Positions 43,905-56,034 of a stretch of DNA of 64,000 bases are shown piece after piece. The DNA comes from Hemileia vastatrix (taxonomy: Eukaryota; Basidiomycota; Pucciniomycetes; Pucciniales; Zaghouaniaceae). The number at the start of each line of letters is the position of its first letter. Position 1 is the first letter of the stretch. Where the stretch lies: contig JASXTE010000017.1 in assembly GCA_030280995.1 (NCBI GenBank), forward strand, positions 5,532,501-5,596,500. Direction: 5' to 3'. Position numbers and translations under genes: made by a program. The notes beneath the pieces are model-generated. The model searched no databases. It was not told the origin of the DNA and worked only from the letters and a program-made list of their open reading frames with translations.

Positions 43905-46900
43905 TAAAGCATCAACAAAGCTGTAAAAGATTCAATTTTAAAATTAATATATTTTAAAACCTTTGAAAAGCAAGGGTGTTAATTTTTTTGTTCCACTTGT
44001 ATTTGTGCTAGAGTAGCTATTGAGTAATTAATCAATGTGTTACTTAAGAAATAAAATATTTAAAATGCAAATGTGAAGAATTTTGAAGAATTATTATTGT
44101 ACAACTCCTAAGATTTTCCTAAATTTTATACATGTTAATGGCCTTAGTGAAGAAAATTCTGATATCACAGTTTTCACATATGTATAAGATAATATTTTCT
44201 TTTTATTTATAATAATATCATGAACTTTTTCTTACCAGTTTAATATCTATGATTGGGGTATTGTTGAATCTTTTGTTCCAAATGCATCTGGAAGAATGTT
44301 ATACTTTGATCATAATAATAAAAGGATGTTTGGAAGTTCAATATACTTATTATATGTTAAGAAAATATTACTCTTCGCTTTTCATATATTAAATAGAATA
44401 ATGCTCTTTTTTCATCATAATTGTGGGTTTCAATATTCTTTTCATTATATTATTATTTTTTAAGGTAGTATTATTTTGTGTACCAAAGGAATTGGACTGA
44501 TTTTTTTACCATGAATAATAATTAATCAATAAAATGCATTTTTCAAATATGATATTAATCTTTTAAATACAATTAAAAAAGCAGTGGTATCTGGCTTTAC
44601 ATGGCACCAAGTACCCTTCTGAGCATTGGCTGATGCTGAGGAAGACACTTTTATAAAGCATATCAGTAAGTGTATAAGTCTGTAGAGCATGGATTGCTCA
44701 AAATATCAAATTGTTCTTTTCAGAAATGGACCATTTCTCAGGTGGACACTAAAGGTTCTGTGCAATAGGATAGAAAGTGTTTTGCTAATGTCCATGGTAT
44801 TTGATTGTTGGCTAAGAATAAAAGTGAAGGTGTTACAGACTGAGTCAAAAGTGTCCTTCTGTATGGCAGTACGACACTCACAAGGACACATTTATAATGC
44901 ATATTATCAAGGTGTTTAATGTATACATATCTGTCTTTTATGCATTATAAAAGTCTCCTTCTGAGTGTTGTACAGTCCTTCAGAAGGCCACTTTTGGCCA
45001 ATTCTGTAACACCTTAAATTTAATTTTTAACTAATGTTCATGTACCAAGGCTATAAAAAGAGCTCATGTCATTTACAGTGCTTAATTTGTTCACCTGAAC
45101 AATTTTCCATCATTAAGAAAGAAAATTTTTTAAACTTTAATGATAAAATTATTATATATAATACCTATATGATATGCAATATATAAGTGTCCTTCTGCAT
45201 GTCGGACCCTCCTTCAGAAGGACACTTTTGACCAAGTCTGAAACACCTTCACATTAATGATATTCCAACAATCAAATACCATGGTCATTAGAAAAATCCT
45301 TACCATCCTATTGCAAAGAACCTAAAGTGTCAACCTGAGAAGTGGTATGTTGCAATGAAGGACAGTTTTAAAAGGCATATCATCTTGGTATTAAATTTAT
45401 ATATGTGTATCTTTTATGCATTATAAAAATCATTTTAAACCACATAAATATTGTGCGGACTGATTAATAAAATGCTTGTTTAACCCCTTCAGTTTTAGAT
45501 TATTGGCTTGAAGAAAGTACTTGACTGATGGGCAGAGAATTATTTGTGCCAGTGTGTGACATGAAGCATCAACAAGGCTGTGAAAGATCCAATTTGTAAA
45601 TTAATAGGTTTTTGAACCTTTGAAAAGTAAGGGCAATAATATTTTTCCCCACCGATATTTCTGCTTGAGTATGTATTGATAAATCAACAAATCTGTTTCT
45701 TGGGAAGATTTATTTTAAATAGAAATGTGATGAAATTTGAAGTATTATTATTTTGTAAATTTTTTTGATTTTCTTAAATCATATTCATGTTAATGGCCTC
45801 AGTGAAGAAAATTCAGATATCACAGTTTTCACAAATTTGTGGGATAATATTTTTCTTTTAATAATAATAATATAATGAGCTTGTCCTTACCAGTTTATTA
45901 TCTATAATTGGGGTATTTTTGAATCTTGTGTGCTAAATGCATCTGGCAGAATGCTACACTTTTATCATAATAATAAAAGGATATTTGGCAGTTTGATATA
46001 TTTATTATATTTTAAGAAAATATTATTCTTGGTTTTTATATATTCTCATGGATTAATGCTTTTTTTAACAATAATTGTGTGTTGAAATATTTTTTCAATT
46101 ATATTATTATTTTTTGAGTTAGTATTCTTTTGACATCCAAAGGCATTGGCCAGAATGTTCTACCTTTAAGAATGATAATTCAATAAAATGCATTTTTCAA
46201 ATATGAGATTAATTTTTTAAATACAATAAAAAAAACAGTGGTATCTGGCTTTAAATGGCACCCAGTTTCCTTCTGAGCATTGGCTGATGCTGAGGAAGAC
46301 ACTTTTATAAAGCCTATCAGTAAGGGTATAAGTCTGTGAAAGTTGGGTAGTTGTAATTATTAAAGTGTCATTCTCAAAAATTGACTATTGCTCAGGTGAA
46401 CACTTTAGGTTCTGTGCAATAGGATGGAAAAGGTTTTTCTAATTTACATTGTATCTGAGTGTTGGCTAACCATAAAAGTGAAGGTGTTACAGACTTGGTC
46501 GAAAGTGTCCTTCTGAAGGACGGTCCAACACTCAGAGGGACATTTTTATAATGTATATCATCTAGGTATTATATGTATACATATCTGTCTTTTATGCATT
46601 ATTATAGTGTCCTTCTGAGTGTTGGACCATCCTTCAGAAGGACACTTTTGACCAATTCTTTAGCACCTTCAATTTAATGTTTAACCAATTTTAAAGTACC
46701 AAGGCTGTTAAAAGAGCTCATTTCATTTAAAGTAACTAAACTTTCCTACTTAAAAATGGTCCATCACTGAGAAAGACAATATTATAAATTTTAAAGATAA
46801 AATAGTTATATATAATACCTAGATTTTATGCATCACAAAGATTTTATTCTCAGATACAGACCATCCTTCAAGTGTATAATTTTGAACAAGTATTGTGCAA

Positions 46901-49390
46901 CTTCAGCTTTTTGTTTAAAAAATAATCAAATACCAGTGCCTTTAAAAAATTTCATGCCATATACTTACACATTTTCTATAGTTTCCTCATGAAAAAATTT
47001 CTGTTGCTCAGAAGTACACTTTAAAAATGCATATCATCATGGTATTATATGTATACCTTATCATCTTTCATGCATTATTAACAATCATTTCTCACCACAT
47101 CAAGTATTTTGTGTACTGGTTAACAAGATACTTTTTTAACACTTTTATTCTAGATTATTGGCTTCCAGAAAGTACTTGACTGATAGTCAGAAACATGTTT
47201 GCGCAACTGGGTGACATAGAGCATAAAAAAGGCTGTGACAGTTCCAATTCATACATCAATAAGTTTTTTAACCTTTGAAAAGCAAGGGTATTAATTTTAT
47301 TTTACCACCTATATTTGTGCTAGAGTATTTATTGATTAATCAATCAATCTGTTACTTGGGAAAAGTTTTTTAATTATAAATGTGAAGAAATTTTGAGCAT
47401 TATTATTTTACAATCACAGATTTTCCTAAATTATATTCATGTTAATGGCCTAAGTGAAGAAAATTCAGTTATCACAGTTTCCACATATGTATAGGAAGAT
47501 ATTTTTCTTATCATAACAATAATATAATAAGATTGTCCTTACCAGTTAATTATCTATGATTGGGGTATTGTTGGATCTTGTGAGCCAAATGCATCTGGAA
47601 GTATTCTATACTTTTATTATAATAATAAAAGGATGTTTGGCAGTTCAATATATTCATTTTATTTTAAGAAATCATTATTCTAGCTTTTTATACATTCTTA
47701 TGGCTTAATGCTATGCTTTCAATAATAATTGTGTGTGTGAAATATTCTTTTCATTATTTTATTAATTTTTGAGGTAGTGTTATTTTTTGTTTCAAACAAA
47801 TTGGACAGATTTATTTACCTTAAATAATAATAATTTAATAAAATGCATTTTTTAAAATATAGGATCAATATTATAAAAAAATTAAAAAGAAACTGTGTTA
47901 TCTGGCCTTAAATGGCACCAAGTTTATTTCTGAGCATTGGCTGATGCTGAGGAAGACACTTTTATAAAGCATATCAGTAATTTTATAAGTCTATGAAAAA
48001 TAGGTTTTTAGAATTTTAAGAGTGTCCTTCTCAGCACACTCCATTGCTCAGGTGGACACTTTAGGTTCTGTGCAAGAAGATGGCAAGGTTTTTGCTAATT
48101 TCAATGATATTTGATTGTTTTCTAACCATAAAAGTGAAGGATTTACAGACTTGTTCAAAAGTGTCCTTCTGAAGGATGGTCCAACACTCAGAAGGACACT
48201 TTTATAATGCATATCATCTAGTTATTATATGAATAATATAAATCTTTTATGCATTATAAAAGTGTTCTTCTGAGTGTCAGACTGTCCTTCAGAAGGACAC
48301 ATTTGTCCAAGTTTGTAAAACCTTCAATTTAATGTTGAACCAATGTTCAAGTATCAACACTATTAAAAGAGCTCATATCATTTATAGTACCTAAAGATTT
48401 CACCTGAACAACAGTCCATCACTGAGAAAGACACTTTTATAATTTTCTATAGATATAATGGTTATATATAATACCTAGATGATATGCATAAGAAAAGTGT
48501 TAATCTCAGCAGCAGATCATACTTCAAGTGTATAATTTTGAACAAGTATGGTGCAAATTTAATTTTATGTTTAAACAATAATCAAATACTGTGGCCTTTT
48601 GAGAACCTGATTACATCTACGTACACATTGCCTAGAGTGTCTCCCTGAATAATTTTCCATTGCTGATAAGGACACTTTTATAACTAATAGCAACTAGATA
48701 TCATATGTATACATTTGTATCTTTTATGCAATATAAAAGTGTGATTTTAATTAATGGACTGTTGTTCAGGAGGACACTTTAGGCAATGTGTAAATAGATG
48801 GAATGAAGTTTTCTAAAGGCCATGGTATTTGTTGTTTAAATATAAAAGTGAAGGTGCATTATAATTGTTCAAAATTGTTCACTTAAAGGATAGTCTGTTG
48901 CTAAGAAGGACAATTTTTTATTACCTACTGTATAGGTATTATAAATAATCATTGCTACTTTTGTGCTTTATAAAAGTGTCCTTCTCAGTGTTGGACCATA
49001 TTTCAAGTGAAAAATTTAGATATGGTGTATAACCTGAGCACTTTTACTTGTCTTGTTACTCAAAATTTGACTAGCCCTAAAGGTGAAGGTGTTACAGACA
49101 TTTCCAAATGTGTCCTTCTGAAGGACAGTCCATTTCTGAGAATGAAATTGTTATAATGCATATCTTATAGGTATTTTATGTATACCTATCTATCTTTTAT
49201 GCATTAAAAAAGTGTCCTTCTCAGCTACAGACTGTCCTTCAGAAGGACACTTTTGACCGAGTCTGCGATACCATTAATTTCATGGTTAGAAAATATTGAA
49301 GTTCCATGGCTAGTAAAAGAGATCATTTCATACACAGTACATAAAGTTTCCACTTGAAGGGCACTTTTATAATTGATTCAAGCTATGTTG
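43905..49390. repeat. tandem array, about 1.65-kb unit, with long palindromes
   Basis: The block starting AGCATCAACAA-GCTGT (43907) recurs at 45565 and 47219, giving spacings of 1658 and 1654 bp, and the conserved islands after it recur in the same order. The third unit is longer. Each unit carries an inverted repeat with arms of about 55 nt built on AGTGTCCTTCTGA...TCAGAAGGACACTTT around a spacer of about 45 nt: 44847-44999, 46501-46652, 48157-48305 and 49100-49250. No gene is supported; the frames at 44689-44919 lie in the palindrome. Confidence 0.8.
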
Positions 49391-50839
49391 CACAGATATA
49401 CATCCAGACCAACATTTATTCTAAAATTATCCTCCTTACCAATGAAAATATTTTTTGCAGTAAGCGTTTTGCCATAATTAGATAGATCTCATGAATTCTT
49501 TATATTCAACTTATCACTGAATTCAAGTCATACTTTCATTGACAGCCCCTAAATATGACATGATGTATCATCATTGAATGTGTTTGTTACTAATGAAGGA
49601 ATTTCTATAATGAATATTACACACAATTTAACTATATATGTAAATTAGCAGCTTGAATAATATGGAATATTGAACTCAGTGCTTAAACTTTGATAAAACT
49701 GGGTTAAAATTATTTTTAACATAACTTCATTGCTCTTATCAATATGACTTCAAGTAAGGGTAAATCTGGTTTCAATCATTGACCAATTTTTTTCAATTTT
49801 TTTAATCAGATTTTCCAAAAGTTGACCAACCTACTCCTGACCATTTCCCCACCATTTCCTAACCATTTTAAAGGGGTAGAATGGCAAGCAGTTCACCCCC
49901 AAATTTCCAGTGGTGATAGTATTTATAAGTAATTTATATTTTTTGTAAAAAAAGACATAATATGTGGAAGAAAGGTGAGGGATTTGAAAAAAGATGGAAT
50001 TTCTAAATGTGTAAAAGAAATTTCTTCAGAAATTCATCAAGCAAAAGAGTAATATGAATTAAGGATATTGTGTGAAGAAATACATGAGAGGGATAGTGAG
50101 GGAGGAAGAAATTTAGCAAATCAAACTAGAGAGGAAGGAATGGAAAATCTAAGAGGAAACACTAACTTTTTCTAGAAAGGGAGCAGTAGATGGGGTGAGA
50201 GACTTTGAGAAATTTTGATGAAAAGAACTGGAAAATATAAAAAAGAAGATCCTGTGAAAAGTCACTCCTAGGGTCCTTGCCTTGGCTCAACCAGGGTCAT
50301 TCCATGGTATTACCTTGAAACACACCTTGATATAGAATGAACCAGGAATCTGGTTGATCAATTTTTTACCCTGTGTATTTTTTCTGAAAATTAATCAAGA
50401 GATCTCCTAGAACTATTTTTACAACCCCTCTTACTGGATAAGAATGCACTTTCCCTATTTCTCCACCAAAACTTATTTAGAATGCTCTGATGTACCCACC
50501 AGATTAGTAGAATGGCCTCCAATACCTCTAAGATTTCCATCCATACCAGTCTTTATATGAAAACCTATACTAGTTTCCTGTTTAAAATAAATTAAATTTA
50601 TTCAGAACTAAGATTCCCCAATACTTCCCCTCTTAACCATTTAAAGATACCCCCAAATATCCCAAAGGTGCAGAAAAATGAGTTTCCATGTCATTACAAA
50701 TCCTTTCCACATTTTTACAAAAATATTCCATCTTTCCCACATCCACTATTCTTCTTTTCAGATGCTTCCATTTTCTCTCTGAAAGGGCTGGAATAAAAAT
50801 GAAAAGATTCCCCAGTTATAACAGAATTTAAAGCTGTTT
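49391..50839. other. unassigned AT-rich region
   Basis: No coding signal or repeat recognised. A purine-rich run lies at about 49960-50260. Confidence 0.4.
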
Positions 50840-51743
50840 TACCCTACCTATAACAACATCCATCACATTCTCTTGAACAGCCACAACTGGCCTTTGATTA
50901 TTCTTCTCATAACCCCTAGACTGATAAGAAGAAGAATAAGAAAAACAGATACCTAATTGACCTTGTGTGTCTCTTGAAAAAAGAAGTTTGAGCTGTTTTT
51001 TAAGTCAACCAACTAACCCACCATTTTAATATCCAAATTTTAATCCACTTTAGAAACTATTTTCTCATCTTAGATTTCTCGGCCTCTTGAGCTTTCACCA
51101 TAATATCATTATTTTCAGCCAAACCTTCACTGATCTTTCCGAAATATCAAGTACAAGATTCCAAATAGCTATCCAGTGCCATAAGTTTAAGATATTCCTC
51201 CAAAGATTCCTTTATAATAGCCAAAGCAGGAAGTTTCAGCTCTAAATTAGGTGAATTCTTCATCAGAGCTTTACTTACAAAATCCTTTAACATAAAAATC
51301 CTAACACTCCTACCAAAAACAGACCAAGATAAATCCTTAGCCTGATTATCATGGCCTATTTTATTCACCTCTACAAAATAATCCACCAATGAAGCAACAC
51401 CACCTTTAGTCCTCCATTCACTAAAAATCTTTCTTAATTCCACCATAAATAACTGAAACCCCATCTTTTCACCATCTCTTTTTAAAACTTTATCCAATCA
51501 CACTTTTTATAACCATTCATAGAAATGACATCTTTTTCCCCCTCTCTGTCCACAATAAAAAACCTGATTTGCTTCCCCATATCCACCTGAGAAGCCCAAT
51601 CAACAGAAGAAGAAGCTTTATACCTGCTTAAAAACCATTTAACACCCTTACCATTAAATTAGGCCCACCCAAATTTGAATCCTAACTAATTCCATAGCAT
51701 GAGCACCAGTAGCAGCAACACCAGATCCAGAAGCAGAAGACAT
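50840..51743 (-). pseudogene. retroelement Gag-like remnant
   Basis: Minus strand, candidate ATG at 51743 (MSSASGSG). Fragments in changing frames read GVKWFLSRYKASSS, VDMGKQIRFFIVDREGEKDV, SMNGYKKCDWIKF, then an open stretch 51497-51147 with GFQLFMVELRKIF, ASLVDYFVEVNKIG and a helical end. The arrangement (short hydrophobic helix, M-N/T-G-Y-x-x-x-D-W, then helical bundle) resembles Gag of basidiomycete LTR elements, from memory of the pattern. A primer-site-like TGGTGGCTCCCAACA (minus, 51869-51855) sits 112 nt upstream, which supports a retroelement. Frameshifts and stops make it non-functional. Confidence 0.4.
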
Positions 51744-51870
51744 CCCAAAATTAAAAGATCAAACATATATAGCATTTTAAATATGAGCCTCTTAAAGGCT
51801 AAGATAGTCCAAGTATCAAGTAAGCTTTTGAAAAGATAGAGAATTCAAACCTTATGTTGGGAGCCACCAG

Positions 51871-52032
51871 TGTAGAAAGACTCTCACAGTTGGCTTGCCA
51901 TAAGCAGAATCCAAGGGAGTTGGATAAACAAGAGAAAACCCTCTCCCTTTTAGTAATATAAGAGTTCTCAATAATATAAGCTATAATTTCTACTTGATAA
52001 GAGAAAGACTTTTTGGCCAGTGTTTTTTGACA
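51871..52032 (-). repeat. possible short LTR (162 bp) upstream of the Gag-like remnant
   Basis: On the minus strand it starts TGTCAAAAAACACTGG (52032) and ends TTTCTACA (51871), then C and the primer-site-like TGGTGGCTCCC. TG...CA termini and this position fit an LTR, but no second copy was found in the window. Confidence 0.35.
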
Positions 52033-52245
52033 CTTTTGAGATGCTTAGAATCTGTGTTCTTTGAAAAAAAAGAAATACAACAAAAATTTGCAACGGTGAA
52101 AAGATATTTAAATGATTTAAATTATATGTTTTTAGAGAGTTTATATTTTATGAAATAAATCTCACTTTTGAGTTATCAAGGATGAGACCTTTCCAATGGT
52201 ATCTTACAAGTATATTTTTACAATTTTTTGAGTGAAATTATTGTT

Positions 52246-52745
52246 ATTTTTGGTAAAATGTTAATATTCATAATTTATATTATAATACTATAGTTATATG
52301 TTAATATGGTTTTAATATGCATTATTGGTTGTTAATTGTCAAGATTTTTATACCTTCTCTTCTAAACAGTCAAATTTGCAGCCAAAACAATGCATAAACT
52401 GATAAAATGTTAACATTTATAATATATGTTATAATACTTTAATAGTAGGGGGTATCAAAGTTAGAAATCATCCATTTCAAAATACCTAGTTTTTCCACCA
52501 AATCAACCATGATTAACTCTAAAATATGCCATATGGTACCCCAAAACACCTTTTTACTGAGAAGTAATGTCAAGTTTGTGGCTTTCTTTTTGTGTTGTGA
52601 AATAAATTTTAAATAATTAAAAAGTTCTAACTTTGATACCCCCTAATATGCTAATGTGGCTCTTAATATGCACTATTTGTTGCTAATTGTCAAGATTTCT
52701 ATGCCTGTCTTCTCTAAACAATTGAGTTTCCAGCCAAAACTATGC
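52246..52745. repeat. tandem duplication of about 190 bp
   Basis: TTAATATGCA-TATT-GTTG-TAATTGTCAAGATTT and GCAGCCAAAAC(A/T)ATGC in 52310-52395 recur at 52673-52745, and the preceding AAAATGTTAA block also occurs twice. A MITE (52447-52644) separates the copies. Confidence 0.65.
52447..52644. mobile_element. 198-bp MITE with perfect 20-bp inverted ends
   Basis: AGGGGGTATCAAAGTTAGAA at 52447-52466 and its exact reverse complement at 52625-52644. TA-rich flanks. No coding capacity. The AGGGGGT end resembles the termini of the 39109 transposon, suggesting cross-mobilisation by a Harbinger-like transposase (inference). Confidence 0.8.
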
Positions 52746-52789
52746 TCAAACTAGTGACATGTCCCAATTTCCCTTCCAGGTGCATTTTA

Positions 52790-53060
52790 GAGCTTGTCTG
52801 GATCTCCACAGATCTTCACAGAGCTCATCCATACTTCCAGACTCAATTGAAAACACAAAACAACTCTAGAAATGTATTAAAGTTAGACATGATAGCTACA
52901 TATCTAAAGAATAATTTCTGGTATTTTTCATAGCCAGCGCAGCCCTATTCACTGAATTAAAAATCATTAAACTTAAGTAATTTATCAAAAATCAAAAATT
53001 CATTAAATTACTAAAAACAATCATAAAAAATATTGGAAAAATCTGGGTTGATTACAGTAA
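52790..53060 (-). repeat. diverged dispersed repeat, copy 2
   Basis: Minus-strand counterpart of 820-985, with CAGTGAATAGGGCTGCGC at about 52935-52952. Confidence 0.5.
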
Positions 53061-53994
53061 GCTCTCAGACATCTGGAATATCTTTTCCACACACGTGTGT
53101 TCTCTTGAAAAATAGTTTTGACCATAAAATTAAAGTTTAAACCTGAGCTGTTAAATAACTAATCTTTCACGTTATAACCACCCAATTTTCACTAATATAA
53201 ATCATCATAATCATTAAGTAGCCTCTGGAAAATACTAAATGAGCATCCAACAATATTTTCATATTATTTAGGTACCCTACTAAACGTTAGAATACCACAA
53301 TGTCTTATGAAGACTGGCGGCCATCTGGGAATTGATCTTACCACCAGACCACCTGGCTCCCTAGCGTTCATCAATTTTCTTCAGTGATTTCCAGCTTTGT
53401 CGGAAAAGCTTGCGGAATTTATGGGAAAAATATTAAATTTCCTCTTGCAAAAAAATGATTTGCCAATTCAAAAGGACTGGGGATAGATCGGGATTACTCC
53501 CTTTTGAACAAACTTTTTTTTTGTCAGAATTTCCGCAACCTTTTTCAACTTAGCTGTACTTAAGGAATGATGATGAAGTGAACAAGTATGATAATTCTAT
53601 TCTGAATACGTGCCCTCAGTGCTCCCTAAACTTCATATTTAATTTATAATTTGACGCAATTTTTCAATAAAATATAGGATAATCTATGTTATATGTATAT
53701 GTATATGAAGAAACGTTTAAAAAATAAACAAAAACCAAATTCACAACTGCGAATTGTCAACAGGATTCAAGCTAGACCAATATCACCATTCTACCTGTGT
53801 GCCTTTAATTCATTTAAATTTGTGAGGACATCCTTCCACTTTGAATGTTACTGAACTATGTCCTATTTCTCACCCGGAAAAATTGATTCGCTCCCCAGGG
53901 TAAGTCACTACAAGTTCGTCTTGGCGAGCAGCATGCATCGCTTCTTGCCTGAAATAATTATTAATATTAGTTGCTCATGCGCAACACCATTAAG
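53061..53994. other. low-repeat region downstream of the secreted-protein gene
   Basis: Less AT-rich than the rest. No gene recognised, apart from a possible 3' exon of the neighbouring minus-strand gene at about 53860-53950. Confidence 0.4.
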
Positions 53995-54393
53995 CTAACA
54001 AGTTATAGCAGACCACTCCACCTGTGTATGACCTTTCACTAATTCGTATTTAACTTGCCGACCTTTCAGGTCCATCTTGGAAAAGTATCTATAATTTTCA
54101 TTTGCTCCCAAAAAAAACTGTATGTATGGTTGAGACTCGGAAATCATATAAATTGTAATTTGTCTTCGCTCCGAGCCCCAATTGTGAAATTTTATATCAA
54201 TATTCGAAATTCGCTTCCGAGAATCGAGCAAAAATGATGATGATATCTCTTCATCGATGGTTGTCACTCCCTCCAGAAGGGGAGCCCTAGGCCAGCGTTC
54301 TAGCGCTTGGACGAGTGACTTGCACAGTATAAAGAAAAACAGACAAGACCAAATTGGAAACGTGCGAGCAAAAATTATAGATTTAAAGGCCAT
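53995..54393 (-). CDS. small secreted protein, effector candidate
   Basis: A 132-codon frame starting ATG at 54393 in a good context (GAC ATG G). Residues 1-30 form a clear signal peptide: positive MAFKSIIFAR, hydrophobic IWSCLFFFILC, and SLVQA before a likely cleavage. The mature part, about 100 residues, has alternating strand-like segments (IDIKFHNWG, RQITIYMIS, YIQFFLGAN, QVKYELV) and few cysteines. Base composition is visibly richer in G+C than the surroundings. There are no transposon neighbours within about 900 bp on either side. A possible 3' intron (donor GTTAGC after TATAACTT, CTAAT branch-like motif, TTATTTCAG) could replace the last residue by a short exon near 53950. Small secreted proteins are typical of rust effectors. 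No family recognised; function unknown. Confidence 0.55.
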   Translation of the reverse strand: MAFKSIIFARTFPIWSCLFFFILCKSLVQALERWPRAPLLEGVTTIDEEISSSFLLDSRKRISNIDIKFHNWGSERRQITIYMISESQPYIQFFLGANENYRYFSKMDLKGRQVKYELVKGHTQVEWSAITC

Positions 54394-55800
54394 GTCTGGA
54401 GCAATTAATAATGAGGGGTTTTTTCAGATGAAGAAAACAAGCAAAAAGACTTGGAATAGCCAGTGAAAAAGTGGAATTTCTGGCTGACCGTTTATATTTC
54501 CTCATCGGAACATGTTCTCCATGGCATTGATGTCTTCAAAAGACGTAGCCTTATCCTACCTTTCTGCTTCATAAAATTTGTTTCACTAAACACTTCTTTG
54601 TTTATTCACTAATATCATATTTGCACTTGTTCTGAATTTATGAAACTGCTATTTAATAACGAGGCTTCAAAGAAACAGGAAAATTGTCAAATAAGGGGTA
54701 TTAATCTTGTACTACACCTTTTAACTTTCCTTCTCTTTCACTCTTTTCACTCACTATTCGTAACCCAGTTTTTTCCTTCGACAATGATTACTTTATTCCT
54801 CAACTATAATTTCTAGTACCCTACTTTACCTGCACAATTCTCTTTAGTTACTGCTTACGTGCGATGTCCCCATCCCACATTTAAATTAGCCAATATTGCA
54901 TCATTCAGTTAGGCTAACTTCTCACAATGTTAAATGAATCACTAACTTGTTTTCTCGACATTTATCTCATCTGGGTCTTAGTTTACAAACTACTCTCCAT
55001 GCAACATTTGAAATTTTTTTTTGCCACATGTATCCTCAGAATATTCTCGTCTCACTTCTAATTCATCTAAATCCTTCGTCTTTTCTATCTCCATTGCTAT
55101 CTATATCTCTGTCCTTGTCACTGAAATTTAAAAAAAAAACTAATTTTCCGGCTGGCATACCGGTTCCGCACGCACATGTATAAAATTTAATCTAATTTTT
55201 AGTATTATATTGTATCAGCTTGTAAAACATGATGTAACTGGTACGCCAGAACAGGTATGTCCGTTGTCTGAACCATTATGCATGAGGGCAAAGTAATTAT
55301 TTTTTTCAGTGTGTCCTCTGCCTTAAACTGTTCCATATCTCTATCCATGTATACTTTTATTTGAAATTGACCACAACCTCATATGGTACCAACAAAACTA
55401 AAAGATTTGAAAAGAAATGAAACAAAGCCCAAATAAAGCTCAATCAAAAATTCAGTAAAATGAGTCATTTCGGCGTGTAGCATCTTTAACAAATGTAGCC
55501 ACATACTGAAACACTTAGTCTCAATATGAATCAATGACTATCAACACTATGCACCAAATAAAACAGACCAGATGAGAATATTTTATAGCGATTTTATACT
55601 GACAATACATTTTATTTCGTAAGATGATAACTCTTGCTGTATTTTATTTATCTTAATGCTGTACATAGACCCTATCATTAGCACGGACCTCCAGGGTATA
55701 GGTTCTCAATTTTCAGTATATTCTCTAGCTGCCTTATCCATCGCTAGGTAATGTATTTTTCTTTTTTCCATTCTCCATATATATTTCTAATTCTGAGTAG
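54394..55800. other. low-repeat region upstream of the secreted-protein gene
   Basis: No gene supported. It contains a 14-bp inverted repeat with two mismatches (55152-55165, CTGGCATACCGGTT, and 55236-55249) about 70 bp apart. Confidence 0.4.
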
Positions 55801-55814
55801 TTGAATATTGTAGG

Positions 55815-55945
55815 TTGGTTGCACTACTTAATAGATAAAGGCTTGAGGATATTAATCCCAAGACTTTATCATTATTTATTGGGTTGCTTGCGCAGCTCAA
55901 TAGATAAAGGGTTGAGGATGCTAATCCCAAGACTTTAATATTATT
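55815..55945. repeat. tandem duplication of a roughly 64-bp hairpin unit
   Basis: Two copies of TTGC...AATAGATAAAGG-TTGAGGAT-NTTA/GCTA-ATCCCAAGACTTTA. In each the TTGAGGAT and ATCCCAA arms can pair around a loop that differs between copies (ATTA, GCTA). A GC(A/G)CAGCTCAATAG stretch in the second copy recalls a tRNA D-arm, but no full tRNA fold is present. Confidence 0.6.
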
Positions 55946-56034
55946 TATCAGACGCATTGTACAAACACCACGCCTTTATGTCTAAATAAACTTTACATAT
56001 TTAAGGCGAGCTTAGTATCAAAAAGAATTTGGTT

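Noticed and set aside
43905..49390. CRISPR-like array of short palindromic repeats
   Set aside because: Repeats are irregularly spaced parts of large tandem units in a eukaryotic context, with no unique regular spacers and no cas genes.
53285..53365. tRNA-like stretch (minus GGTGGTCTGGTGGTAAGA)
   Set aside because: A-box and B-box-like words are only about 12 nt apart and no cloverleaf can be drawn.
54257..54466. Plus-strand frame opposite the secreted-protein gene
   Set aside because: It lies antisense to a frame with a clear signal peptide and shows no protein-like features of its own.
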